Below are positions 1 through 10,500 of a stretch of DNA of 64,000 nt, piece after piece (position 1 is the first letter of the stretch; each line of letters begins with the position of its first letter). The DNA is from Pseudomonas sp. UBA1879 (GTDB lineage: Bacteria > Pseudomonadota > Gammaproteobacteria > Pseudomonadales > Pseudomonadaceae), in the NCBI RefSeq assembly GCF_002338065.1, contig NZ_DDHJ01000001.1, positions 1-64,000 on the forward strand. Reading direction: 5' to 3'. Position numbers and translations under genes: made by a program. A model generated the notes under the pieces. It did not search any database and was not told where the DNA came from. It worked only from the letters and a program-made list of their open reading frames with translations.

Positions 1-252
1 CGGGTAGAAGTAGTTCTTCCGGGCGAACACGTTGTGCTGGCCGATCTCGGCGTCGATGGCCAGGCCGAACTTGACCGCCATTTGCACGGCTTCCTTGTTC
101 AGCACCGGCAGCGTCCCGGGCATGCCCAGGTCGACCAGACTGGCCTGCGTATTGGGCTCGGAGCCGAACGTGGTGGCGCTACCGGAGAAAATCTTCGATT
201 GGGTGGTGAGCTGGGTATGAATCTCCAGCCCGATGACGACTTCCCATTGCAT
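1..252 (-). CDS. gatB: Aspartyl/glutamyl-tRNA amidotransferase subunit B (5' part only)
   Basis: The first 84 codons of GatB are present; the rest lies beyond base 1. The protein begins MQWEVVIGLEIHTQL, the characteristic GatB N-terminus, and continues through a KIFSGS segment. GatB is the kinase/tRNA-binding subunit of GatCAB, which converts Glu-tRNA(Gln) and Asp-tRNA(Asn) to the amide forms using ammonia from GatA. The ATG is preceded by an AAGGAG ribosome binding site, and the gene follows gatA by 11 bp, so gatC, gatA and gatB form one minus-strand operon. Confidence 0.97.
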   Translation of the reverse strand, partial: MQWEVVIGLEIHTQLTTQSKIFSGSATTFGSEPNTQASLVDLGMPGTLPVLNKEAVQMAVKFGLAIDAEIGQHNVFARKNYFYP

Positions 253-263
253 GTGTTTTCTCC

Positions 264-1715
264 TTAGAAGCCTGCAGGTGAACGCAGATGCCAGTCAGTG
301 ACCTGCTGGTATTGATGGGCAACGTTCAGCAAGCGGCCTTCCTGGAAGTACGGCGCGAGCAGTTGCACGCCCACCGGCAGACCGTCGGCGAAACCGGCTG
401 GCATCGACAGCCCCGGCAGGCCCGCGAGGTTGGCGGTGATGGTGTAGAAATCTTCCAGGTACGCGGAAATCGGGTCGGCGTTCTTGGCACCGATTTTCCA
501 GGCCGGATTCGGCGTGGTCGGGCCGAGGATCACGTCGACATCCTTGAACGCGCTCATGAAGTCGTTCTTGATCAGGCGACGAATCTTCTGCGCCTGGAGG
601 TAATACGCATCGTAGTAACCGGCGGACAGCGCGTAGGCACCGACCATGATCCGGCGCTGCACTTCCGGGCCGAAACCTTCCCCACGGGAACGCTTGTACA
701 GGTCGGTCAAGTCTTTCGGGTCTTCGCAGCGGTAGCCGAAACGCACGCCGTCGAACCGCGACAGGTTGGAGGAGGCCTCTGCCGGTGCGATCACATAATA
801 AGCAGGGATCGCGTGTTGCAGGTTCGGCAGGCTGACCTCCTTGACCACGGCGCCGAGTTTTTTCAGCTCCTCGACGCTGGCCATGACCAGATCGGCGATA
901 CGGGAGTCGAGGCCCGCGCTGAAATATTCCTTCGGCACGCCAATGCGCAGGCCTTGCAGCGAACCGTTCAGGCCGGCGCTGTAATCGGGCACCGGCTCAT
1001 CGATGCTGGTGGAGTCGTTGATGTCGAAACCGGCCATGCCTTGCAGCAGCAGGGCGCAGTCTTCGGCCGTACGCGCCATCGGGCCTGCCTGATCGAGGCT
1101 TGAGGCGTAGGCGATCATGCCCCAGCGCGACACGCGACCATAGGTCGGTTTCAGGCCGGTCAGGTTGGTCAGCGCCGCCGGTTGGCGAATCGAACCACCG
1201 GTGTCGGTGCCAGTGGCGGCAGGTAACAGACGCGCCGCCACCGCAGCTGCCGAACCGCCGGACGAACCGCCCGGCACGTGTTCGAGGTTCCACGGGTTCT
1301 TCACCGCGCCGTAATGGCTGGATTCGTTGGCCGAGCCCATGGCGAATTCGTCCATGTTGGTCTTGCCCAGCGTCACCGTGCCCGCCGACGCCAGCTTGGC
1401 GACCACGGTCGCGTCATACGGGGCCTTGAAGTTGTCGAGCATCTTCGAAGCGCAGCTGGTACGAATGCCCTGGGTGCAGAACAGGTCCTTATGGGCCAGC
1501 GGGGCGCCCAACAGTGCGCCGGTCTCACCACCGGCACGGCGCGCGTCTGCAGCCTGGGCCTGAGTGATGGCCAGGTCTTCGGTGACAGTAATAAAGCTAT
1601 TGATCTGCGGGTCCAGCTGGGCGATACGCGCCAGCAGCGAGCGGGTCAGCTCTTCGGAAGAAAACGTTTTGTCGGCGAGTCCGCGAGCGATCTCTGCCAG
1701 AGTCATTTCATGCAT
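264..1715 (-). CDS. gatA: Aspartyl/glutamyl-tRNA amidotransferase subunit A
   Basis: GatA is the glutaminase subunit of GatCAB. It is an amidase-signature enzyme that hydrolyses glutamine and channels ammonia to GatB. The signature is clear: a catalytic Lys in PLAHKD, the Gly/Ser-rich block VPGGSSGGSAAAVAA, and the cis-Ser/Ser pair in TDTGGSIRQPA. The product is 483 aa, close to the P. aeruginosa protein. I chose the ATG at 1715 over a GTG at 1724, because the AGGGA ribosome binding site is only 2 nt from the GTG but about 11 nt from the ATG, and MHEMTLAEIA matches the family N-terminus. It lies 15 bp after gatC. Confidence 0.97.
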   Translation of the reverse strand: MHEMTLAEIARGLADKTFSSEELTRSLLARIAQLDPQINSFITVTEDLAITQAQAADARRAGGETGALLGAPLAHKDLFCTQGIRTSCASKMLDNFKAPYDATVVAKLASAGTVTLGKTNMDEFAMGSANESSHYGAVKNPWNLEHVPGGSSGGSAAAVAARLLPAATGTDTGGSIRQPAALTNLTGLKPTYGRVSRWGMIAYASSLDQAGPMARTAEDCALLLQGMAGFDINDSTSIDEPVPDYSAGLNGSLQGLRIGVPKEYFSAGLDSRIADLVMASVEELKKLGAVVKEVSLPNLQHAIPAYYVIAPAEASSNLSRFDGVRFGYRCEDPKDLTDLYKRSRGEGFGPEVQRRIMVGAYALSAGYYDAYYLQAQKIRRLIKNDFMSAFKDVDVILGPTTPNPAWKIGAKNADPISAYLEDFYTITANLAGLPGLSMPAGFADGLPVGVQLLAPYFQEGRLLNVAHQYQQVTDWHLRSPAGF

Positions 1716-1730
1716 TGCAGGCACATTCCC

Positions 1731-2018
1731 TTAGTCGATGACTTTCGGAACCAGATACAGGCCGTCTTCGACCGCTGGTGCGATGGCTTGATAGGCGTCG
1801 CGGTGATTGACCTCGCTGACGACGTCTTCACGCAGACGTTGCGAGGCTTCGAGCGGGTGCGCCAGTGGTTCGATGCCGGTGGTGTCCACCGCTTGCATCT
1901 GGTCGACCAGCCCGAGAATGCTGTTCAGTGCTTCGGTTGTACGCGGGATATCGGCGTCATTGAGTCCCAGTCGGGCCAGATGAGCGATTTTTTCCACGTC
2001 GGAGCGATCAAGCGCCAT
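1731..2018 (-). CDS. gatC: Aspartyl/glutamyl-tRNA amidotransferase subunit C
   Basis: GatC is a 95-aa helper that wraps around and stabilises the GatA-GatB interface. It starts MALDRSDVEKIAHLARLGL, the standard opening of the family, and the length is the family norm. An upstream in-frame codon would add 8 residues, but GGAGAACCCC directly before the ATG at 2018 is a good ribosome binding site. It is first in the minus-strand gatCAB operon. The 207-bp gap to the divergent mreB gene must hold promoters for both directions. Confidence 0.96.
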   Translation of the reverse strand: MALDRSDVEKIAHLARLGLNDADIPRTTEALNSILGLVDQMQAVDTTGIEPLAHPLEASQRLREDVVSEVNHRDAYQAIAPAVEDGLYLVPKVID

Positions 2019-2225
2019 GGGGTTCTCCAGTGGAATGCGCACGGCATGGACCGTACGTCAGATTGCGGAACACTACGCGATTCAGACAGTCATAAGGCCG
2101 CGATCGTCGAGGGTAGTGCTCGGAAAAACCGCCAATTTAGCATATTGGCTCCTTGCCCAAAATCCCTGTCGTTGTTAGAGTTTGCCGCACTTTTTTACCC
2201 ACGCGTTCCCTAGGGTCCCTTTCCC

Positions 2226-3263
2226 ATGTTCAAGAAACTGCGTGGCATGTTTTCCAGCGATCTTTCCATCGACCTGGGCACTGCCAACACCCTTATTTAC
2301 GTGCGTGAGCGCGGTATTGTCCTGAACGAGCCATCGGTTGTGGCCATTCGGACCCACGGAAATCAGAAGAGCGTCGTTGCTGTCGGGATGGAAGCCAAGC
2401 GTATGCTGGGCCGTACCCCGGGCAACATCGCGGCCATTCGTCCGATGAAAGACGGCGTGATCGCCGACTTCAGCGTGTGCGAAAAGATGCTCCAGTATTT
2501 CATCAACAAAGTGCACGAAAACAGCTTTCTGCAGCCAAGCCCGCGCGTGCTGATCTGCGTCCCTTGCAAGTCCACTCAGGTTGAACGCCGCGCGATTCGC
2601 GAGTCGGCCCTGGGTGCTGGCGCCCGCGAAGTGTTCCTGATCGAAGAGCCCATGGCCGCTGCCATTGGTGCCGGTCTGCCGGTCGAAGAAGCCCGTGGCT
2701 CGATGGTCGTCGACATCGGTGGTGGTACCACTGAAATCGCGCTGATTTCGCTGAACGGTGTGGTTTATGCCGAATCCGTGCGTGTGGGCGGCGACCGTTT
2801 CGACGAAGCGATCATCACTTATGTTCGCCGCAACTATGGCAGCCTGATCGGTGAATCCACCGCAGAGCGCATCAAGCAGGAAATCGGCACGGCCTACCCC
2901 GGCGGCGAAGTGCGTGAAGTCGACGTACGTGGCCGTAACCTGGCCGAAGGCGTGCCACGTGCCTTCACCCTGAATTCCAATGAAGTGCTGGAAGCGCTGC
3001 AGGAATCCCTGGCGACCATCGTTCAGGCCGTGAAAAGCGCGCTGGAGCAATCGCCTCCGGAGCTGGCATCGGATATTGCCGAGCGCGGTCTGGTCCTGAC
3101 CGGTGGCGGCGCCCTGCTGCGTGACCTCGACAAGCTGCTGGCCCAGGAAACCGGCCTGCCAGTGATCGTCGCCGAAGACCCGCTGACCTGCGTCGCTCGC
3201 GGCGGTGGTCGTGCGTTGGAAATGATGGACAAGCACACCATGGACTTGCTCTCCAGCGAATAA
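2226..3263 (+). CDS. mreB: Rod-shape-determining actin homologue MreB
   Basis: MreB polymerises on the inner membrane and guides the elongasome that builds the lateral cell wall. The actin-fold phosphate motifs are visible: DLGTANTLIY near residue 17, VVDIGGGTTEIA near 160 and TGGGALLRDL near 290. The N-terminal MFKKLRGMFSS is the amphipathic membrane-targeting sequence of Gram-negative MreB. At 345 aa it is full length. It heads mreBCD; 189 bp with a GC-rich hairpin separate it from mreC, which may let mreB be expressed in excess. Confidence 0.98.
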   Translation: MFKKLRGMFSSDLSIDLGTANTLIYVRERGIVLNEPSVVAIRTHGNQKSVVAVGMEAKRMLGRTPGNIAAIRPMKDGVIADFSVCEKMLQYFINKVHENSFLQPSPRVLICVPCKSTQVERRAIRESALGAGAREVFLIEEPMAAAIGAGLPVEEARGSMVVDIGGGTTEIALISLNGVVYAESVRVGGDRFDEAIITYVRRNYGSLIGESTAERIKQEIGTAYPGGEVREVDVRGRNLAEGVPRAFTLNSNEVLEALQESLATIVQAVKSALEQSPPELASDIAERGLVLTGGGALLRDLDKLLAQETGLPVIVAEDPLTCVARGGGRALEMMDKHTMDLLSSE

Positions 3264-3288
3264 GTCGCCGGATGGCTCCATGCTGTCG

Positions 3289-3317
3289 AACGGGTGGCGC
3301 TTACGGCGCTGCCCGTT
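3289..3317 (+). terminator. Hairpin between mreB and mreC
   Basis: AACGGG-tg-GCGC, a 5-nt loop and GCGC-tg-CCCGTT form a strong stem, followed by only three Ts. It is better read as a weak or partial terminator, or an mRNA-stabilising structure that sets mreB above mreCD, than as a full terminator. This is inferred from structure only. Confidence 0.45.
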
Positions 3318-3452
3318 TGTGCATGACCTGTTGACGTCTTCTCTTGATGTTGCAAGGCTTGCACACCTTCTTTCCCTCAATCCGCACCAGGCCGGTTTCA
3401 TGTCGCATGAGTAAGCACAGCCAAACACAAGCATCCCTGGAAGGAGCGGCCC

Positions 3453-4616
3453 ATTAAACCGCTTTTCTCAAAGGGCCCGTCGCTGGGCGTTCGTCTGCTG
3501 GTGCTGGTCGTCCTCTCCGTGGCCGTCATGGTCGTGGACGCGCGTTTCACGCTGCTCAAGCCTGTCCGTAGCCAAATGTCGCTGGTGCTGATGCAGTCCT
3601 ACTGGATCGCCGATTTGCCCGAGCGTCTGTATCAGGGGGTGGCCAGCCAGTTTGGCAGCCGCACCGAACTCGCGGCCGAAAACGAAAAACTCAAGACCGA
3701 AAATCTGCTGCTCCAGGGCCGCCTGCAAAAGCTGGCCGCGCTGACCGAGCAGAACGTGCGCCTGCGCGAGTTGCTGAACTCGTCCGCGCTGGTCAACGAA
3801 AAGGTTGAGGTCGCCGAGCTGATCGGCATGGACCCGAACCCTTTCACCCATCGCATCATCATCAACAAGGGTGAGCGCGACGGTGTGGTGCTGGGTCAGC
3901 CGGTGCTGGACGCGCGCGGTCTGATGGGGCAAGTGGTCGAGTTGATGCCGTACACCTCCCGTGTGCTCTTGCTCACCGACACCACCCACAGCATTCCCGT
4001 GCAAGTGAACCGCAACGGTCTGCGGGCGATTGCCAGCGGCACTGGCAACCCGGAGCGCCTTGAGCTGCGCCATGTGGCCGACACCGCCGACATCAAGGAA
4101 GGCGATCTGCTGGTCAGTTCCGGTCTGGGTCAGCGCTTCCCGGCGGGTTACCCAGTGGCCACGGTCAAGGAAGTGATTCACGACTCCGGCCAGCCATTCG
4201 CGATCGTCCGCGCCGTGCCGACTGCTGCGCTGAATCGCAGCCGTTACTTGCTGCTGGTGTTCTCGGATGGCCGGTCCCCTGAAGAACGTGCCGCCGACGC
4301 GGCGCAACAGCAGGAATCGCTGGATCGTCAGGCCGCCGATCCATCTGCCGTGCCGTCTGCAACCGTGCCCGGTGTTGCACCTGCAGCGACCCCGAATAAA
4401 CCGGTGGTGCCTGCAACCGTGCCGAAACCTGCTGCGACTGGGCACGGCACGTCGTCCGCCCCGACCGCTGCACCTGCAACGACGCCCGCTGCGACGCCCG
4501 CCACTGCGGCCAAGCCTTCGAGCAAACCACCTGCCAAGCCCCCCGCCAAGCCTGCTGCGACCCGACAGGCCACGCCAGCGGCGGCCCCGGCGGCGACGCA
4601 TGAGAGGGAAGAATAA
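3453..4616 (+). CDS. mreC: Rod-shape-determining protein MreC (apparent ATT start)
   Basis: MreC is a bitopic inner-membrane protein that links MreB/MreD to PBP2. It has a short cytoplasmic leader KPLFSKGPSLGVR, one transmembrane segment, a coiled coil (ENEKLKTENLLLQGRLQKL) and the beta-domain with VLDARGLMGQVVE and LLTDTTHSIPV. The C-terminal ~110 residues are Pro/Ala/Thr low complexity. No ATG, GTG or TTG lies between the in-frame stop at 3408-3410 and the transmembrane segment. ATT at 3453 has AAGGAG 6 nt upstream and gives the expected N-terminus; a GTG start at 3501 would cut into the membrane segment. The stop overlaps mreD (TAATG). Confidence 0.93.
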   Translation: MKPLFSKGPSLGVRLLVLVVLSVAVMVVDARFTLLKPVRSQMSLVLMQSYWIADLPERLYQGVASQFGSRTELAAENEKLKTENLLLQGRLQKLAALTEQNVRLRELLNSSALVNEKVEVAELIGMDPNPFTHRIIINKGERDGVVLGQPVLDARGLMGQVVELMPYTSRVLLLTDTTHSIPVQVNRNGLRAIASGTGNPERLELRHVADTADIKEGDLLVSSGLGQRFPAGYPVATVKEVIHDSGQPFAIVRAVPTAALNRSRYLLLVFSDGRSPEERAADAAQQQESLDRQAADPSAVPSATVPGVAPAATPNKPVVPATVPKPAATGHGTSSAPTAAPATTPAATPATAAKPSSKPPAKPPAKPAATRQATPAAAPAATHEREE

Positions 4617-5107
4617 TGGCGCGTCATGCTCCTGCACGAAACGGCTGGGTGGTCTGGTTGACCTTCGCCATCGGCCTGCTGCTCAGCGTTTCGCCGCTGC
4701 CGCAATTCATGGAGATTTTCCGCCCGCTGTGGCTCGCGCTGCTGTTGGCGTTCTGGGCATTGGCCTTGCCACACAAGATCGGCATGGTCACCGCGTGGAT
4801 GCTCGGCCTCGCTGAAGATGTGTTGTACGGGACGTTACTGGGGCAGAACGCGTTGATCCTGACGCTGATCACCTTTCTCGTGCTGTCGTTGCAGCAACGT
4901 CTGCGCATGTTCCCGATGTGGCAGCAATGCCTGGTGATTCTGGTGATCTTCGGCCTGGCGCAGTTGGTGCAGCTGTGGCTCAGCGCCCTCACCGGCAACC
5001 GTCAGCCGACGCTCGCGTTGGTGTTGCCCGCATTGGTCAGCGCCTTGCTCTGGCCGTGGGTGAGCTACGGGCTGCGCGGGTTGCGGTTGCGCTTGAAGAT
5101 CAATTGA
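4616..5107 (+). CDS. mreD: Rod-shape-determining membrane protein MreD
   Basis: MreD is a small polytopic inner-membrane subunit of the elongasome. The 163-aa product has five to six hydrophobic segments (for example FAIGLLLSVSPLP and LWLALLLAFWALALP) and the family block GMVTAWMLGLAEDVLYGTLLGQNAL. The ATG overlaps the mreC stop, indicating translational coupling. A 132-bp gap follows before maf. Confidence 0.97.
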   Translation: MARHAPARNGWVVWLTFAIGLLLSVSPLPQFMEIFRPLWLALLLAFWALALPHKIGMVTAWMLGLAEDVLYGTLLGQNALILTLITFLVLSLQQRLRMFPMWQQCLVILVIFGLAQLVQLWLSALTGNRQPTLALVLPALVSALLWPWVSYGLRGLRLRLKIN

Positions 5108-5239
5108 GTGGTTCAAGGAGCAGGCACTGCTCTGACCACGGCCAGAAGCAGAGCGTCGTGCATCGACAGCTTCCCCACTTGAGGAGTAGCGGTTCCGATA
5201 CAACGCCTAAGCTTGTGATCACTGACACGGAGACGTCCC

Positions 5240-5851
5240 ATGCCCCAACTCCTTCTCGCCTCCGGCTCCCCGCGCCGTCGTGAATTGCTGACGCAGATCG
5301 GCGTGCCGTTCACCACGCTCAGCGCCGATATCGACGAAACCCCTCTCAAAGACGAAACTCCGGCGGCCTATGTCGAACGGCTGGCCCGGGGCAAGGCTGA
5401 CGCCGGGCTGCTGCAACTGGCCAACGACCCGGCGTACCCGACCGCTTGTGTCCTTGGCGCCGATACGGCGGTGGTCCTCGACGGGCGCATTCTCGGCAAA
5501 CCGGTCGATGAAGCGGACGCATTGGCCATGCTCGCCGCGCTGTCCAATCGCGAGCATGAGGTGCTGACCGCCATTGCCGTGGTCGATGAGCAGCATTGTG
5601 AAACCCGCGTGGTTAGCAGCCGCGTGCGCTTTCGCACCCTATCCCCCGAAGAAGCCCGTGCCTACTGGGCCAGTGGCGAACCCCAAGACAAAGCGGGGAG
5701 CTATGGCATTCAAGGGTTGGGCGCCGTATTTGTCGAACATCTGAGCGGCAGTTATTCGGCCGTCGTCGGCCTGCCTTTGTGCGAAACCGCAGAAATTCTC
5801 CAGCGTTTTGGCATACCCTGCTGGCAATGCTTGGAAGGTGAAAAGCCATGA
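5240..5851 (+). CDS. maf: Maf-like dTTP/UTP nucleotide pyrophosphatase
   Basis: Maf proteins hydrolyse canonical or modified nucleoside triphosphates to monophosphate and pyrophosphate. The start LLASGSPRRRELL is the Maf phosphate-binding signature, followed by the DIDE loop (residues ~31-34), VLGADTAVVLDGRILGKP and DKAGSYGIQGLGA. The DKAGSYGIQG block and the position beside rng are those of the YhdE (dTTP/UTP) subgroup. Length is 203 aa. It overlaps rng by 4 bp (ATGA). Confidence 0.95.
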   Translation: MPQLLLASGSPRRRELLTQIGVPFTTLSADIDETPLKDETPAAYVERLARGKADAGLLQLANDPAYPTACVLGADTAVVLDGRILGKPVDEADALAMLAALSNREHEVLTAIAVVDEQHCETRVVSSRVRFRTLSPEEARAYWASGEPQDKAGSYGIQGLGAVFVEHLSGSYSAVVGLPLCETAEILQRFGIPCWQCLEGEKP

Positions 5852-7305
5852 GTGAAGAAATTCTGATCAACATCACGCCGATGGAGTCGCGCGTGGCCGT
5901 CGTTGAGAACGGGGTTTTGCAGGAAGTCCATGTCGAAAGGACCCAGCGTCGCGGGATCGTCGGCAATATTTACAAAGGCAAAGTCGTGCGTGTACTGCCG
6001 GGCATGCAGGCAGCGTTCATCGACATCGGTCTGGACCGAGCAGCCTTCATTCACGCGTCGGAAATTTCCATGCGCGAAGGCCCGGCGGTGGAAACCATCA
6101 GTTCGCTGGTGCACGAGGGCCAGAGCCTGGTGGTGCAGGTCACCAAAGACCCGATCGGCAGCAAAGGCGCGCGCCTGACCACCCAGTTGTCCATCCCTTC
6201 CCGTTACCTTGTGTACATGCCACGCACGGCCCACGTCGGGATTTCCCTGAAGATCGAGGACGAAGTCGAGCGCGAGCGGCTCAAGCAAGTGGTCAGTGAT
6301 TGCGTGGCCAAGGAAGGGATCAAGGAAAAAGGCGGGTTCATTCTGCGTACGGCCGCGGAGGGCGCTGGCGCCGATGAAATCATGATGGACATCCGCTACC
6401 TGCGCCGCCTGTGGGACCAGATCGGCGAGCAAATCAAAACCATCAGCCCGGCCAGCGTCATCTATGAGGACTTGGGTCTGGCCTTGCGTACCCTGCGCGA
6501 TCTGGTCAGCCCACGCATTGAGAAAATTCGCATCGACTCGCGGGAAACCTTCCAGAAGACCACCCAGTTCGTGGCCGAGTTGATGCCGGAAATCGCCGAC
6601 CGGCTGGAACATTACCCAGGCGAGCGACCGATTTTCGACCTGTATGGCGTCGAAGACGAAATCCAGAGAGCGCTGGACCGCAAGGTGCCGCTCAAGTCGG
6701 GCGGCTATCTGGTGATCGACCCGGCGGAAGCGATGACCACCATCGACGTCAACACCGGTGCCTTCGTCGGCCATCGCAACCTCGAAGAAACCATCTTCAA
6801 GACCAACCTCGAAGCGGCCACGGCCATCGCCCGGCAACTGCGACTGCGCAACATCGGCGGGATCATCATCATCGATTTCATCGACATGGAAGACGGTGAA
6901 CACCAGCGCCAAGTGTTACGCACGCTGGAGAAACAGCTGGAGCGCGACCACGCCAAGACCAACATCATCGGCATCACCGAGCTGGGCCTGGTGCAAATGA
7001 CCCGCAAGCGCACTCGCGAAAGTCTGGAACAGGTGCTGTGCGAACCGTGCAGCAGCTGTCAGGGGCGCGGCAAACTGAAAACCCCGGAAACCATCTGCTA
7101 CGAGATTTTCCGCGAGATCCTGCGCGAGGCGCGGGCGTATCAAGCCGTTGGCTATCGGGTGCTGGCCAACCAGAAGGTGGTCGATCGACTGCTGGACGAA
7201 GAATCTGGCAATGTCGCCGAGCTTGAGGTGTTCATTGGCCGGACCATTCGTTTTCAGGTCGAAACCATGTATTCCCAGGAACAATACGACGTTGTGCTGC
7301 TCTGA
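5848..7305 (+). CDS. rng: Ribonuclease G
   Basis: RNase G is the RNase E-family endonuclease that matures the 5' end of 16S rRNA and degrades some mRNAs. It has an N-terminal S1 RNA-binding domain (about residues 35-125), the catalytic metal-binding block TTIDVNTGAFVG, IIIIDFIDMED, and the zinc link CEPCSSCQGRG. It is 485 aa and lacks the long C-terminal scaffold of RNase E, so it is the G type. It is coupled to maf. Confidence 0.97.
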   Translation: MSEEILINITPMESRVAVVENGVLQEVHVERTQRRGIVGNIYKGKVVRVLPGMQAAFIDIGLDRAAFIHASEISMREGPAVETISSLVHEGQSLVVQVTKDPIGSKGARLTTQLSIPSRYLVYMPRTAHVGISLKIEDEVERERLKQVVSDCVAKEGIKEKGGFILRTAAEGAGADEIMMDIRYLRRLWDQIGEQIKTISPASVIYEDLGLALRTLRDLVSPRIEKIRIDSRETFQKTTQFVAELMPEIADRLEHYPGERPIFDLYGVEDEIQRALDRKVPLKSGGYLVIDPAEAMTTIDVNTGAFVGHRNLEETIFKTNLEAATAIARQLRLRNIGGIIIIDFIDMEDGEHQRQVLRTLEKQLERDHAKTNIIGITELGLVQMTRKRTRESLEQVLCEPCSSCQGRGKLKTPETICYEIFREILREARAYQAVGYRVLANQKVVDRLLDEESGNVAELEVFIGRTIRFQVETMYSQEQYDVVLL

Positions 7306-7504
7306 TTGGGCTCAAAACATTGCGAGCCGCCGCGCCATTCACCGCGCGGTGGTTGACCAGACAATAAGGCCTCTGACGGGCTGATGGCATGGATGCCTTT
7401 TAAAGAGAATTTTGCGTGGCGAATGAGCACTTCCCGGACATAACCGTCACCGCACGACTGAGTCGGATGCCATTGAAGGGCGCGCTGCAGGGAGGCGCAG
7501 CCAT

Positions 7505-10500
7505 ATGGAGCGCCTGACCCGATTCCTTGCCGCACTGACCCGTTGGGGCCTGAGCCTGTGTGCGCTGGTATTGGTGCTGATCGCGCTGTACGTCAGCGTC
7601 GGACGCCAGCTGGTGCCGATGGTCGCCGAATACCGGGCGGACGTAGAGAGCAAGGCGCAGGCCGCCGTGGGCATGCCAGTGAGCATCGGTCGGCTGGAAG
7701 GCAGCTGGAGCGGCTTTGCGCCGACTTTCACGGCGCGGGACGTGATGGTGGGGCAGGGGTCTGCAACGGTGCGTCTGGACCACGTGCGCGCGGTGCCGGA
7801 TCTGTGGGCCAGCCTCAAGGCGTGGCAGGTCCGTATCGCGCGGCTCGAACTCGATGGCCTGCAACTGGGGCTCAAGGAAGACAAGAACGGCCATTGGGCG
7901 CTCCAGGGCGTGCCGCTGCCGAACGACACGCCGTTCGATCCCGAGCAAGTACTGAGAAACATGCAGATGATCTCGACGCTGTCGTTGTTCGACAGTCAGA
8001 TCACCTTGCAGCCTTACGAACAGGCCCCGCTGACCCTGACCTACGCCAGCATGACCCTCAAGACCGGGCGCTTTCACCAGCGGCTCGATGCGCGCGTGAC
8101 CCTGCCTGACGGCCAGCCGCTCTCGCTGAACGTGCGCTCGAAAATGCGTGCCGAGGCCTGGCGGGATGCTGAGGCCGAGGCTTATCTGAGCCTGCCGCAA
8201 AGCGAGTGGTCCAAGTGGCTGCCGAAAAGCGTGACGCGGGACTGGAAGATCAAGACCCTCAAGGCAGGCGGCGAATTCTGGCTGACGTGGGGCAAGGGCA
8301 CGCTGCAATCCGCCGTGGCGCGGCTGAATGCGCCGCTCTTCAAGGGTGCGTACGCCGATCGCAAAGCTTCGAAGATCGACAACCTTGCGCTCAACGCCTG
8401 GTTCCAGCGTGACGGCACCGGCTTCGCGGTGTCGCTGAACTCATTGGCGATGGACATCGCGAGCAAGCGCTGGGAAAGCCGACTTCAGATCAAGCAAACC
8501 GCAGCGACATCCGACGCAGAAGAGCTCTGGCATCTACAGGCCGATCGGCTGGATCTGACGCCGGTGACGCCGCTGCTCGATTCGCTCGGGCCGCTGCCGG
8601 ACAAATTGATGGAGGTGCTTGATCACCTGAAGGTCACCGGCGGCTTGCGCAACGTGCTGGTCGATTACCGACCGCAGACCGAAGGGGCGAAGCGCCTGAG
8701 CTTCGCTGCCAATCTGGACAAGGTTGGCATCAGCGCCTATCACGGGGCGCCAGCGGCTGGAAACGTCAGCGGCGCGATTAGCGGAGACTTGGGGCAGGGC
8801 GAGCTGCGGCTGAACACCGACGATTTCATGCTGCACCTCGACCCGATCTTCAAGAATCCGTGGAATTATCGCCATGCCGATGCGCGGCTGACTTGGGCGC
8901 TGGACGACCAGGGTTTCACGCTGATCGCGCCCTATATCAAGGTCGTCGGCGATGAGGGCAAGATTGCCAGCGATTTCCTGATCCGCTTGCATTTCGATCA
9001 CACTCAGGAAGATTACATGGACCTGCGGGTCGGCCTGGTGGATGCCGACGGTCGCTACACGTCGAAATACTTGCCTGCCGTTTTGAGTCCGGCGCTGGAC
9101 CATTGGCTGCGGACGGCGATCGTCAGCGGCAACGTCGATCAAAGCTTTTTCCAGTATCAAGGCTCGATCAACCACGACGCCCCGGATGTCGCGCGGGTCA
9201 TCAGCCTGTTCTTCAAAGTGCGCAACGCTGAGCTGGCGTTCCAGCCGGGCTGGCCGTCACTGACGGGTGTCGATGGCAATGTGTTCGTCGAGAACAGCGG
9301 CGTGCGCATTCGCGCGACCAAAGGCAAATTGCTCGGTACGGACGTGTGCAACGTCGCAGTGGACGTGCCCCATGTCGCGTCCGGCCGGGCCAGCCATTTG
9401 CTGGTGGACGGCGACTTCAACGGCAGCCTGCAAGATGGCATGAAGATTCTTCAGGAAGCGCCGATCGGGACTGCCCAGACCTTCACGGGTTGGCAGGCCG
9501 AAGGGCCGCTTCAGGGGCATATCAACCTGGACATTCCGTTAGTCAAAGGCCAGGAGCCGAAGGTCGCCGTGGACTTCAACACCGACGGCGCGCGGCTACG
9601 GCTGCCGGATCCGGTGCTTGACCTGACCCAGCTCAAAGGCAATTTCCGCTTCGATTACGCCAAAGGCCTGAGCGGCAAGAACATCAAGGCCGTGGCGTTC
9701 GACAAACCCGTCAGCGCCGAAATCTTTGCCGAAGGCAAGCCGGGAGCGCCCATCACGCGGATCACGGCCAGCAGCCAGATCGCGACCAAGCGCCTTACGG
9801 ACTGGCTGAGCGTCACCCAACCGCTGCCGATTTCAGGTGACCTCCCGTATCAGTTGCAACTGACGCTCAATGGCGCTGAAAGCCCGCTGTTGATCAATTC
9901 AAACCTCAAAGGGGTGGCGATTGACCTGCCTGCGCCGTTCGGCAAAACCGCCGATGAGACTCGCGACACCGATTTCCGCATGAACCTGCAGGGTGCCGAG
10001 CGGCGCATCGGCGTGGGCTACGGCAATCTGGCGAATTTTGCGTTTGCCGCGCCAGGCGGAAAATTTGCCGAGGGCCGGGGCGAACTGTTCATCGGCGACG
10101 GTGGGGCGATCGTGCCGGACGCCAAGGGATTGCGAGTGCGCGGATCGTTGTCCGAACTGGACATTGCGCCGTGGCAGGCGATGGTTCAGCGCTACGCCGG
10201 AAATGATCCGGGCGGCAGCGCCAAACAGCTGGTCAACAGCGTCGATCTGCAAATCGGCAAGCTGACCGCCATGGGCACAACGCTGGATCAGGCCGATGTG
10301 CAGCTCAAACGCAGCGACGCCAGCTGGTCAGTGTCGCTGGACAGCCCAAAAATCAAAGGCACGGCTACGCTGCCGGACAATCAGGCGATTCCTGCGGACA
10401 TCAGCTTGCTGTACGTGCGTTTGCCAGCGCCCGATCCGAATGCCGCCGTGGTCGAGAACGCTCCCGATCCGCTGGCGGACGTCGATCCGCACACCATTCC

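Noticed and set aside
34..3434. Long antisense frames such as 288-1103 and 1278-2213 on the plus strand and 2175-3434 on the minus strand
   Set aside because: They lie opposite gatA, gatC and mreB, contain no family motif, and are the expected by-product of high third-position GC.
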